Source: JBBQVZ01 sp963695975 (GTDB lineage: Bacteria > Actinomycetota > UBA4738 > HRBIN12). From it: a stretch of DNA of 64,000 nucleotides. The notes below the pieces were generated by a model, which saw nothing but the letters and a program-made list of their open reading frames with translations, did no database searches and was not told the DNA's origin. Shown here one piece after another: positions 23,358-29,765 of the stretch. Positions within the stretch are counted from its first letter, which is position 1, and every line of letters begins with the position of its first letter. The position numbers and the translations under genes were made by a program. The stretch spans positions 372,001-436,000 of the forward strand of contig CAVOIB010000002.1 in the NCBI GenBank assembly GCA_963695975.1, given 5' to 3'.

Positions 23358-24494
23358 TTGAGCGACCCTCTGCTGGCGACGCCGTCCGGGAAGCCCCGCG
23401 CCCGCTCGCTTGGGATACCGTTCGGCGGCACGCCGGGACCGTGGAACGCACTCACAGACGTCCCCGGGGTCGAGGTCGGATACGCGACCAGGATCGAAGG
23501 GACCGACGTCCGGACGGGCGTGACGGCTATCCTCCCTCGAGGATCGGACGGCATCATCGATCCGTGTGCCGCGGGGTTCCACTCGCAGAACGGCAACGGT
23601 GAGATGACGGGGGTGTCCTGGATCAAGGAGTCCGGCACGACCGCTCTCCCGATCGCGATCACCAACACCCACGCCGTGGGCGTTGCGCACGCCTCGATCA
23701 TCCGTTGGGCCGTGCGGCATCGCCCGGAGCTTGCCGAATGGTGGTGGTGGCTGTTGCCGGTCGCCGCCGAGACCTGGGACGGGTACCTGAACGAGATGAG
23801 CGGTGGTCACGTGACCGAGGATCTCGGCGTGGCCGCGATCGAGGCGGCCGCCTCGGGTCCGATCGAGGAGGGATCGGTCGGCGGCGGCACGGGCATGAAC
23901 TGCTACGAGTTCAAGGGTGGCACCGGTTCGGCGTCTCGCGCCGTGGAACACGCGGGAACCTCGTACACGGTCGGCGTGCTCCTCCAGACGAACTTCGGCG
24001 CGCGGAAGGATCTCGTCGTCTCAGGTGTCCCGGTCGGAGAGGCCTTCGCGGACGACAACCCGATCGCCGATGCCTTCCCGGCTCCGGCGGGAGCCGGTTC
24101 GATGATCGCGATCGTCGTGACCGATGCACCGCTGCTCCCGCATGCATGCGAGGCCATGGCCCGTCGCGTGACGGTCGGGGTGGCAAGGACCGGCGCGGTC
24201 GGCTCGCACTATTCGGGCGACCTGTTCCTCGCGCTCTCGACCGCGAACCCGGGAGCGTTCACGCCGAGCGCGCTGACCTCCTTCGGCAGGGGCCGCGACT
24301 ACGACGAGCTGCGATTCGTGCCCTGGGGTTCGATGGATCCGTTCTACGAGGCGGTCGTGCAAGCGACCGAGGAGGCCGTGCTGAACTCGCTCATCGCGAA
24401 CGAGGAGATGGTGGGCTTCATGGGTCACCGGAGTCCGGCCCTCCCGCGGGATCGACTGGTGGAGATCCTCCGATCCCGCGACGTGCTCGTCTGA
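23358..24494 (+). CDS. P1 (DmpA) family aminopeptidase
   Basis: The 378-residue protein matches the DmpA/BapA family, Ntn-type hydrolases that cleave themselves into two chains. The processing site is visible as AGAGSMIAIVVTDAPLLP, with Gly247-Ser248; the serine becomes the new N-terminal nucleophile. Other signatures are WNALTDVPGVEVGYAT, GGGTGMNCYEFKGG and the C-terminal region beginning SHYSGDLFLALST. Family members remove N-terminal D- or L-residues from small peptides. The frame opens with TTG at 23358; no convincing ribosome-binding site is seen, so the start is less certain than the identity. Confidence 0.88.
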   Translation: MSDPLLATPSGKPRARSLGIPFGGTPGPWNALTDVPGVEVGYATRIEGTDVRTGVTAILPRGSDGIIDPCAAGFHSQNGNGEMTGVSWIKESGTTALPIAITNTHAVGVAHASIIRWAVRHRPELAEWWWWLLPVAAETWDGYLNEMSGGHVTEDLGVAAIEAAASGPIEEGSVGGGTGMNCYEFKGGTGSASRAVEHAGTSYTVGVLLQTNFGARKDLVVSGVPVGEAFADDNPIADAFPAPAGAGSMIAIVVTDAPLLPHACEAMARRVTVGVARTGAVGSHYSGDLFLALSTANPGAFTPSALTSFGRGRDYDELRFVPWGSMDPFYEAVVQATEEAVLNSLIANEEMVGFMGHRSPALPRDRLVEILRSRDVLV

Positions 24495-24539
24495 TCGGTT
24501 GGAAGCTCGGCCGATCGAGTTGGGCCGCCTGCCGCAGGT

Positions 24540-25484
24540 TCAGGCGGGGGTCATCGTGATGACGAGTTTGCCCAGCGTGTGCTCTGTCGCGAAGTCTCGC
24601 AACGCCTGGGCGGCGTCGGCCAGCGCGTACGTTCTCCGCGTCGCGACGCGAACGCTCCCGTTGACGACCATCTCGCCCAGTGCCATCAGATGTCCCGGGT
24701 CCCCGCCGCTGTTCGACGCGGCCACGCCGCCGATCTCGCTTGCCTCGCCGGCGGCGCCGACGACCGATGTGGCGCGACCGCCCCGACGGACCAAGCCGGC
24801 GAGAGCCGCGAATGCGTCGTGATCACGGTTGACCGCGTCGATCACCGCGTCGATACCGCCGGGGTAGCGTTCGCGGATGGTCGCGATGACGTCTCCCGTG
24901 TAGTCGACGGTCTCCGCCGCGCCCAGGTCCGTGACGAAGTCCTCGTCTCCCGGTCGGACCGACGCGATCACGTGCGCTCGGCGGAGCGTGGCGATTTGGA
25001 CCGCGAACGTTCCCACGCCGCCCGTCGCGCCGACCACCAGGACGCGGGTGCCGTCCGCCGGATCGACGGCCTGCACCGCACCGACCGCGGTGGTGCCGGC
25101 GACCGCGAGCGAGCCGGCATCGGCATCCGACAAGCCCTCGGGGGTGGAAACGATCGATCCCTCCTGCGGGTTCGCGAGTTCGGCGAACGAGCCATCGTGG
25201 ATCGCACCCTTCATCCCCATCATCCCGAAGACGCGCTCGCCGACCGAGAAGCCCTCCACGCCCTCGCCCAGTGCCGCGATCGTTCCCGCCAGGTCGCTCC
25301 CGATCACGGCCGGGAACCCGTACGGCAGGAAGTCCTTCATGAACCCGGCAGCGACCGCGATGTCGAACGCGTTCACCGATGCGGCGCGAACCCGCACGAG
25401 CACCTCACCAGGACCCGCACCGGGAGGAGGGACGTCGATCACCGCCGGCTGAACATCGAACGACACGAGGGCCAACGCCTTCAT
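24540..25484 (-). CDS. Zinc-independent quinone oxidoreductase-like MDR protein
   Basis: The 314-residue protein is a medium-chain dehydrogenase without the catalytic zinc ligands. It has the GroES-like N-terminus (GPGEVLVRVRAASVNAFDIA, PAVIGSDLAGTIAALG) and the NADPH-binding motif VLVVGATGGVGTFAVQIATL. Relatives reduce quinones or enones. The ATG at 25484 follows AAGGGAGA; the upstream frame has no family similarity. Confidence 0.85.
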   Translation of the reverse strand: MKALALVSFDVQPAVIDVPPPGAGPGEVLVRVRAASVNAFDIAVAAGFMKDFLPYGFPAVIGSDLAGTIAALGEGVEGFSVGERVFGMMGMKGAIHDGSFAELANPQEGSIVSTPEGLSDADAGSLAVAGTTAVGAVQAVDPADGTRVLVVGATGGVGTFAVQIATLRRAHVIASVRPGDEDFVTDLGAAETVDYTGDVIATIRERYPGGIDAVIDAVNRDHDAFAALAGLVRRGGRATSVVGAAGEASEIGGVAASNSGGDPGHLMALGEMVVNGSVRVATRRTYALADAAQALRDFATEHTLGKLVITMTPA

Positions 25485-25525
25485 CAGGATGTGTCTCCCT
25501 TCGGTTCGGTCGCGCGATGGTAGCG

Positions 25526-25945
25526 CTACGCGGCCCTTCCCAACGGCGAGACGACATGCTCGTTCTTCAGCTCCGTGGGCCGCGCGATCGCGTGACGCAC
25601 CGTCGACATGAGCCACAGGATGACAGTGGCCGCGACGAGTGTCGCGAGCAACGGTTCGTTGGCGCCGACGATCGCGAGGACCCCGGCTACGAGGGCCATC
25701 GTGCCGACGAGCGAGGCGATCACCACATAGGTCATGCTCGGGCGCCGCTCACCGTCGACACCGAAGACGGCCTTCATCCCATCGACGTCGCTCGTGCAGC
25801 CCAGCCATCCGAGAGCGAAGACGATACCTGCGACCACCCTCGTGGACATGTCTGGCGCCACGATCCCCGTCAGCCAGAGGCCGTAGAAGACCCCCGCAGC
25901 GGCGACCCACAACGTGGCACGTGCATCCTTCTGTGTGAGATGCAT
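25526..25945 (-). CDS. Four-helix membrane protein of unknown function
   Basis: This 139-residue protein has four predicted membrane helices and a short central loop containing CTSDVDGMKAVFG. The ATG at 25945 has an AAGGAGG site. It lies downstream of the second histidine kinase gene on the same strand with a gap of about 110 bp, so it may be part of that regulon. I do not recognise the family. Confidence 0.6.
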   Translation of the reverse strand: MHLTQKDARATLWVAAAGVFYGLWLTGIVAPDMSTRVVAGIVFALGWLGCTSDVDGMKAVFGVDGERRPSMTYVVIASLVGTMALVAGVLAIVGANEPLLATLVAATVILWLMSTVRHAIARPTELKNEHVVSPLGRAA

Positions 25946-26056
25946 GGTCAACCTCCTTCCAGCCTCCAGCGTGCTCCCCACAGACATAGGCCGTGCGAGT
26001 CGTGAGACCTGCTGTGTCCGGGTCCCGCGGCAGCGACTCCTGCCCCCCGAGCCGCC

Positions 26057-27118
26057 TCAGCGAGTTGGGATCACGAGCCGGATGATCGTTCCTCCGCTAG
26101 AGGGGGAACGCGCTTCGATGGTGCCGCCGTGGGCCTCGGTAAGCCTCTTGGCGATCGCGAGGCCCAGGCCGGTCCCTCCGGAGTCGGCCGAGGTCACGAA
26201 CCGGTCGAACACGAACGGCAGTTGATCCTGGGGGATCCCAGGACCGGTGTCCTGCACCTCGAACACCGTCCCGCCCGACGTCGACGAGACGCGCACCAGA
26301 ACGCTGCCCCCGCGCGGCGTGTGTCGGACGGCGTTCGTCACGAGGTTCCCGAGGATCTCCGCCAGACGCACAGGGTCGGCTTCGAGATGGGTGGGCGCGG
26401 CGGTGTGCTCGGCCTCGAGCGTCACGCGGGCCTCCTCGGCCATCGACCGGAATGCCTGCGCTGCGTCGTCGGCGACGCCGCGAGGATCCACGGTCTCGCG
26501 ATGGACCGGCAACACGCCCGCCTCGGCCATCGAGAGTGTGCGTAGGTCGTCCAGGAGCCGCGCCATGACGATCGTCTCGTCCACGAGCGGGCGGAGGCGT
26601 TCAGGATCGGCCGGATACAGGCCGTCGAGCATGCCCTCGATCGTGCCGCGGATCACTTGGAGGGGGGAACGGAGCTCGTGCGCGACGTCGGCAAGGAGTT
26701 CCCGCCGCCGGTCCTCGTTCGTCCGCAGGCGCCCGGTCATCTCGTTGAATGCGGTAGTCAGCCGCCCGAGCTGTCGCGTACCGGGATCGCTCACGCGAGG
26801 CGAGTAGTCGCCGCCGGCGACGCGATCGGCCGCATCCATAAGCGCACCGACCGTTCGGGTGCTGCGCCACAGCCAACGGGCGCTCAGGATCAGCCCGACC
26901 ACCACCACCGCGGAGACGACGATCGTGATGCCGGGGGCGGGAGCGTTGCCAGCGATGAGTGATGCGACGATGGTCGCCAGAGCAGCGACCAGGAGCACGA
27001 CGACCAGCAGCATCACGAGCGCGCCCCGGCGGAAGCGCCGCCCGGGACCCGGCCCGAACGTACCGGGCCCGCCCCAGCCTGGGCCGTCCCGCCACGGCCG
27101 GCCGTGCCCGTCAGTCAT
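26057..27118 (-). CDS. Sensor histidine kinase with HAMP domain
   Basis: The 353-residue protein has a glycine/proline-rich start, two close membrane helices, a HAMP linker (about residues 80-130, AADRVAGGDYSPRVSDPG), then the H box ADVAHELRSPLQVI, N box NLVTNAVRH, G1 DTGPGIP and G2 GTGLGLAIA. With almost no extracellular loop it probably senses the membrane state. The ATG at 27118 lies inside the end of its response-regulator gene (8-nt overlap), which fixes the start and the pairing. Confidence 0.88.
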   Translation of the reverse strand: MTDGHGRPWRDGPGWGGPGTFGPGPGRRFRRGALVMLLVVVLLVAALATIVASLIAGNAPAPGITIVVSAVVVVGLILSARWLWRSTRTVGALMDAADRVAGGDYSPRVSDPGTRQLGRLTTAFNEMTGRLRTNEDRRRELLADVAHELRSPLQVIRGTIEGMLDGLYPADPERLRPLVDETIVMARLLDDLRTLSMAEAGVLPVHRETVDPRGVADDAAQAFRSMAEEARVTLEAEHTAAPTHLEADPVRLAEILGNLVTNAVRHTPRGGSVLVRVSSTSGGTVFEVQDTGPGIPQDQLPFVFDRFVTSADSGGTGLGLAIAKRLTEAHGGTIEARSPSSGGTIIRLVIPTR

Positions 27119-27791
27119 CGGCGAACCGGTAGCCGACGCCATGCACGGTGAGTACGTAGCGTGGTCGCCCGACCTCCGGCTCGATCTTGCGGCGGAGGTT
27201 CTTCACATGCGCATCGATCGCTCGTTCGTACGAGTCGATCGTCACGCCATGCAAGGCGTCGAGCAGCTGTCCGCGCGTGAATACCCTGCCAGGCTCGCGG
27301 ACGAATGTCGTCAACAGCTGGAACTCCGTAGGCGTGAGATCCACGGTCCGCCCCTCGACCTTCGCGCGCATCTTCGGGAGGTCGACCTCAACGTCGCCCG
27401 CGCGAAGGATCTCGGCGCTTGCCGAGGTGCCGCTCGCGCGCCGGAGCACGGCCCGGACGCGGGCGACCAGCTCCTTCGGGCTGAATGGCTTGACCAGGTA
27501 GTCGTCGGCTCCCAGCTCGAGACCAACGATCCGGTCGGTCTCCTCTCCCCGCGCGGTGAGCATCACGATCGGGATCATGGACGTGCGTCGTAGCTCACGC
27601 GCGACATCGAGCCCGTTCACGCCAGGCAGACCCAGGTCCAGCACCATCAGATCGGGCCGATCACCTCGTGCGCTCGAGAGTGCGGCGGCGCCGTCGCCGA
27701 CCACGGTGACCTCGTATCCCGCGACCTCGAGGTAGTCGCGCAGATTGCGCGCGATCTGCATCTCGTCCTCGACGACCAGGATCCGTTGCAT
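27111..27791 (-). CDS. OmpR-family response regulator
   Basis: The 226-residue protein opens MQRILVVEDEMQIARNLRDY, with phospho-acceptor aspartate in LMVLDLGLPGVNG and KPFSPKELVARVRA, then an OmpR winged helix (IDAHVKNLRRKIEP, VHGVGYRF). The ATG at 27791 is used because the upstream frame has no receiver similarity and would cross a strong hairpin. It forms an operon with the kinase and probably the upstream 135-residue membrane protein. Confidence 0.9.
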   Translation of the reverse strand: MQRILVVEDEMQIARNLRDYLEVAGYEVTVVGDGAAALSSARGDRPDLMVLDLGLPGVNGLDVARELRRTSMIPIVMLTARGEETDRIVGLELGADDYLVKPFSPKELVARVRAVLRRASGTSASAEILRAGDVEVDLPKMRAKVEGRTVDLTPTEFQLLTTFVREPGRVFTRGQLLDALHGVTIDSYERAIDAHVKNLRRKIEPEVGRPRYVLTVHGVGYRFADD

Positions 27792-27812
27792 GGGTTGGAG
27801 CCTCTCGCGCCC

Positions 27813-27844
27813 GCGGGGCGGAGGCAACCGAGCCTCCGCCCCGC
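27813..27844. terminator. Perfect 13-bp hairpin between membrane-protein and response-regulator genes
   Basis: GCGGGGCGGAGGC, loop AACCGA, GCCTCCGCCCCGC form a perfect GC-rich stem. It lies in the 63-bp gap between the membrane-protein stop (27855) and the regulator start (27791). There is no U-tract, so a terminator, attenuator or mRNA-stabilising element are all possible. Confidence 0.5.
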
Positions 27845-27854
27845 TCGGTGTAGC

Positions 27855-28262
27855 TCAGCCGGCCGGCTGGGCTTCGGCCGGCGGCGTTCCACCGTGCTCG
27901 TGTTCGTGCCACTCCCGAGCCCGCTCTTCGAACCGGCGCCGGCCCTCCTCGTTCCACGGGCCGGGCCCGTGACCGTGCGGACCTTTGTGGCCCCAACGTC
28001 CCGCTCCGCGGAAGATCCCCCCGATCAGGAAGAACGCCCCGAACAAGAAGAGCGGGAACAGGAAGAACCCCGGGAAGAACGGGCGCCCCGTGTCCACGAC
28101 GTGGACGACCTGGACGCTTTGGCCGTTGTCCTGGGCCACCTGCACCTGCTCGATGCCTTGGGCGATGCCGTTACGCTCGCCCGCCCTGTAAGCGCCGACC
28201 CCGATAGCGATCCCTCCCAGGATCGCAACCAGCAATGCGACTATCGCGACTCCACGACGCAT
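27855..28262 (-). CDS. Small membrane protein with histidine-rich tail
   Basis: The 135-residue protein has two membrane helices (about 5-25 and 63-88; the second is very Phe-rich, FFPGFFLFPLFLFGAFFLIG) and a His/Gly/Glu-rich cytoplasmic tail (HKGPHGHGPGPW, EWHEHEHGG). The tail could bind metal ions. It sits first in a row with a two-component system and has a strong AGGAGG site before its ATG. It may be the sensed or controlled partner of that system; the function is unknown. Confidence 0.65.
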   Translation of the reverse strand: MRRGVAIVALLVAILGGIAIGVGAYRAGERNGIAQGIEQVQVAQDNGQSVQVVHVVDTGRPFFPGFFLFPLFLFGAFFLIGGIFRGAGRWGHKGPHGHGPGPWNEEGRRRFEERAREWHEHEHGGTPPAEAQPAG

Positions 28263-28360
28263 CTTCGACCTCCTAGTCTCGCGTCTGCTTCCACGTTGAC
28301 GGCAAGTTGTGAAGCGCTCGTGAAGGACGGAGGGAGGTTCGTGGAGCCGAACAGGGCAGG

Positions 28361-28828
28361 TCACCCGTTCGCCGCGTCCTCCAGCACCTTGATGTCGATC
28401 TTCTGCATCTGCAGCATGGCCTGCATCGCCCGTTGGGAGCGTTCCGGGTCGGGGTCGCCCAGCAGCTCCCCCAATCGCTCGGGGATGATCTGCCAACTCA
28501 GGCCGAACCGGTCCTTGAGCCACCCGCACATCGACTCCTCGCCGCCGTTCGCCGTCAGCGCCAACCAGAGGCGGTCGACCTCGTCCTGGTCCTTGCAGCT
28601 CACGTTGAACGACACGGCCTCGGTGAACGGGAACTGCGGTCCGCCGTTGATGGCCATGAACTCCTGGCCCGCGAGCCGGAAGAACGCCAGCGCCACGTTG
28701 TCGCCGCTTGGTGTGCCGTCGAGACGTTGGACGTTCGTCACCTCCGCATCTTCGAAGAGGGAGACGTAGAAGTTGGCTGCCTCCTCGGCTTGGGTGTCGA
28801 ACCATAGACACGGCGTGATCCTCTGCAT
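28361..28828 (-). CDS. VOC-superfamily (PhnB/YjdN-like) protein
   Basis: The 155-residue protein has the PhnB-like glyoxalase fold: MQRITPCLWFDTQAEEAANF, FRLAGQEFMAINGGPQFPFT, WLKDRFGLSWQIIPERL and a C-terminal helix MQAMLQMQKIDI. This subgroup lacks the full metal site of glyoxalases and has no assigned reaction. It lies 28 bp after the SRPBCC gene and is probably the third gene of the ArsR operon. Confidence 0.85.
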   Translation of the reverse strand: MQRITPCLWFDTQAEEAANFYVSLFEDAEVTNVQRLDGTPSGDNVALAFFRLAGQEFMAINGGPQFPFTEAVSFNVSCKDQDEVDRLWLALTANGGEESMCGWLKDRFGLSWQIIPERLGELLGDPDPERSQRAMQAMLQMQKIDIKVLEDAANG

Positions 28829-28856
28829 GATCCTCTCCTTCCTTCCTTCGAACGGG

Positions 28857-29339
28857 TCAGCTGTCGGCGACCAGCTTGCCGAGCAGCTCGTCCAGGCGCT
28901 CGTACCCCTCGCTCATGCCACCGGCCATGCCCCCGTCGACCATCGCGTCACGGGCTTGAACCGACTGGAACACCGAGTTGGTGCGGACCGTGGTCTTGCC
29001 GTCGTGCTCCTCGAACGTGACCGTGTCCATCGATACGTGGCCGGGCGCGCCCTCGAACTCGAAGGTCTGCACGATGCCGTCGGGCGAAGGTGTGCCGTGG
29101 AAGACACCGTGGAATCCCCAGGCATTACCGGCGTCGTCGGCGTGGACGTACCGCCACGTGCCGCCGTCGCGGAGGTCGTAGCGGTCGACGGTCATCGTGT
29201 ACTTGCGAGGTCCCAACCACCGCGCCAGCAGCTCAGGCTCCGTGAAGGCTCGGTAGACGAGCTCGAGCGGGGCCTCGAGCTCGCGGCTGGTCAGGACCTG
29301 CGGAACGCCGGGCTCCGCCGTGACCTGCATCTCGGTCAT
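28857..29339 (-). CDS. SRPBCC (AHSA1-like) protein
   Basis: The 160-residue protein has the START/Bet v1-like AHSA1 pattern: LTSRELEAPLELVYRAFTEP, LLARWLGPRKYTM, GGTWRYVHADD and a C-terminal helix GGMSEGYERLDELLG. These proteins bind hydrophobic ligands and are regularly encoded next to an ArsR-type regulator, as here. The ATG overlaps the ArsR stop (ATGA). Confidence 0.87.
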   Translation of the reverse strand: MTEMQVTAEPGVPQVLTSRELEAPLELVYRAFTEPELLARWLGPRKYTMTVDRYDLRDGGTWRYVHADDAGNAWGFHGVFHGTPSPDGIVQTFEFEGAPGHVSMDTVTFEEHDGKTTVRTNSVFQSVQARDAMVDGGMAGGMSEGYERLDELLGKLVADS

Positions 29340-29710
29340 GATGTGCTCCTTCCTTTCGGATCGCCTGATGGCGATCGATGGGTCTCCTGCTCCTGCAGGA
29401 CGGCGAGCAGCTCCTCGAGCCGCTCGTAGCTCTGTTCCCAGTAATCCCGATATCCAGCCAGCCACACGGTCGCCTGCCGGAGGGGCTCTGCCCGGAGGTG
29501 GCTGAGGCGGGCGGTCGCTCGACGCCTTCGGGAGATCAGGCCGGCGCGCTCGAGAACCTTGAGGTGTTTCGAGATCGCAGGCTGGGACACGTGGAACGGA
29601 GCGGCCAGCTCGGCGACGGTGGCCTCACCTTGGGTCAGGCGCTGGAGGATCGAGCGCCGCGTGGGATCCGCGAGCGCCCCGAACACCGCATCGAGTTGAT
29701 CGACCGCCAT
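29336..29710 (-). CDS. ArsR-family regulator
   Basis: The 124-residue winged-helix protein shows FGALADPTRRSILQRLTQGE and the recognition helix VSQPAISKHLKVLERAGLIS. It lacks the cysteine pairs of metal-sensing ArsR proteins, in line with the YgaV/SdpR-like subgroup paired with SRPBCC proteins. It probably represses its own three-gene operon through the inverted repeat 3 bp upstream. The GAGAGG ribosome-binding site is built into that repeat's edge. Confidence 0.88.
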   Translation of the reverse strand: MAVDQLDAVFGALADPTRRSILQRLTQGEATVAELAAPFHVSQPAISKHLKVLERAGLISRRRRATARLSHLRAEPLRQATVWLAGYRDYWEQSYERLEELLAVLQEQETHRSPSGDPKGRSTS

Positions 29711-29712
29711 CG

Positions 29713-29744
29713 ATAACCTCTCGTTTATGGAACGAGTAGGTTAT
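29713..29744. promoter_or_regulatory. Probable ArsR operator
   Basis: ATAACCTCTCGTT (29713-29725) and AACGAGTAGGTTAT (29731-29744) are inverted copies that differ by one inserted base. They cover the promoter (-10-like TATAACCT) and end 3 bp from the regulator's start codon, the usual place for autorepression. Confidence 0.6.
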
Positions 29745-29765
29745 ATATGACAAAGAAGCGCCATG

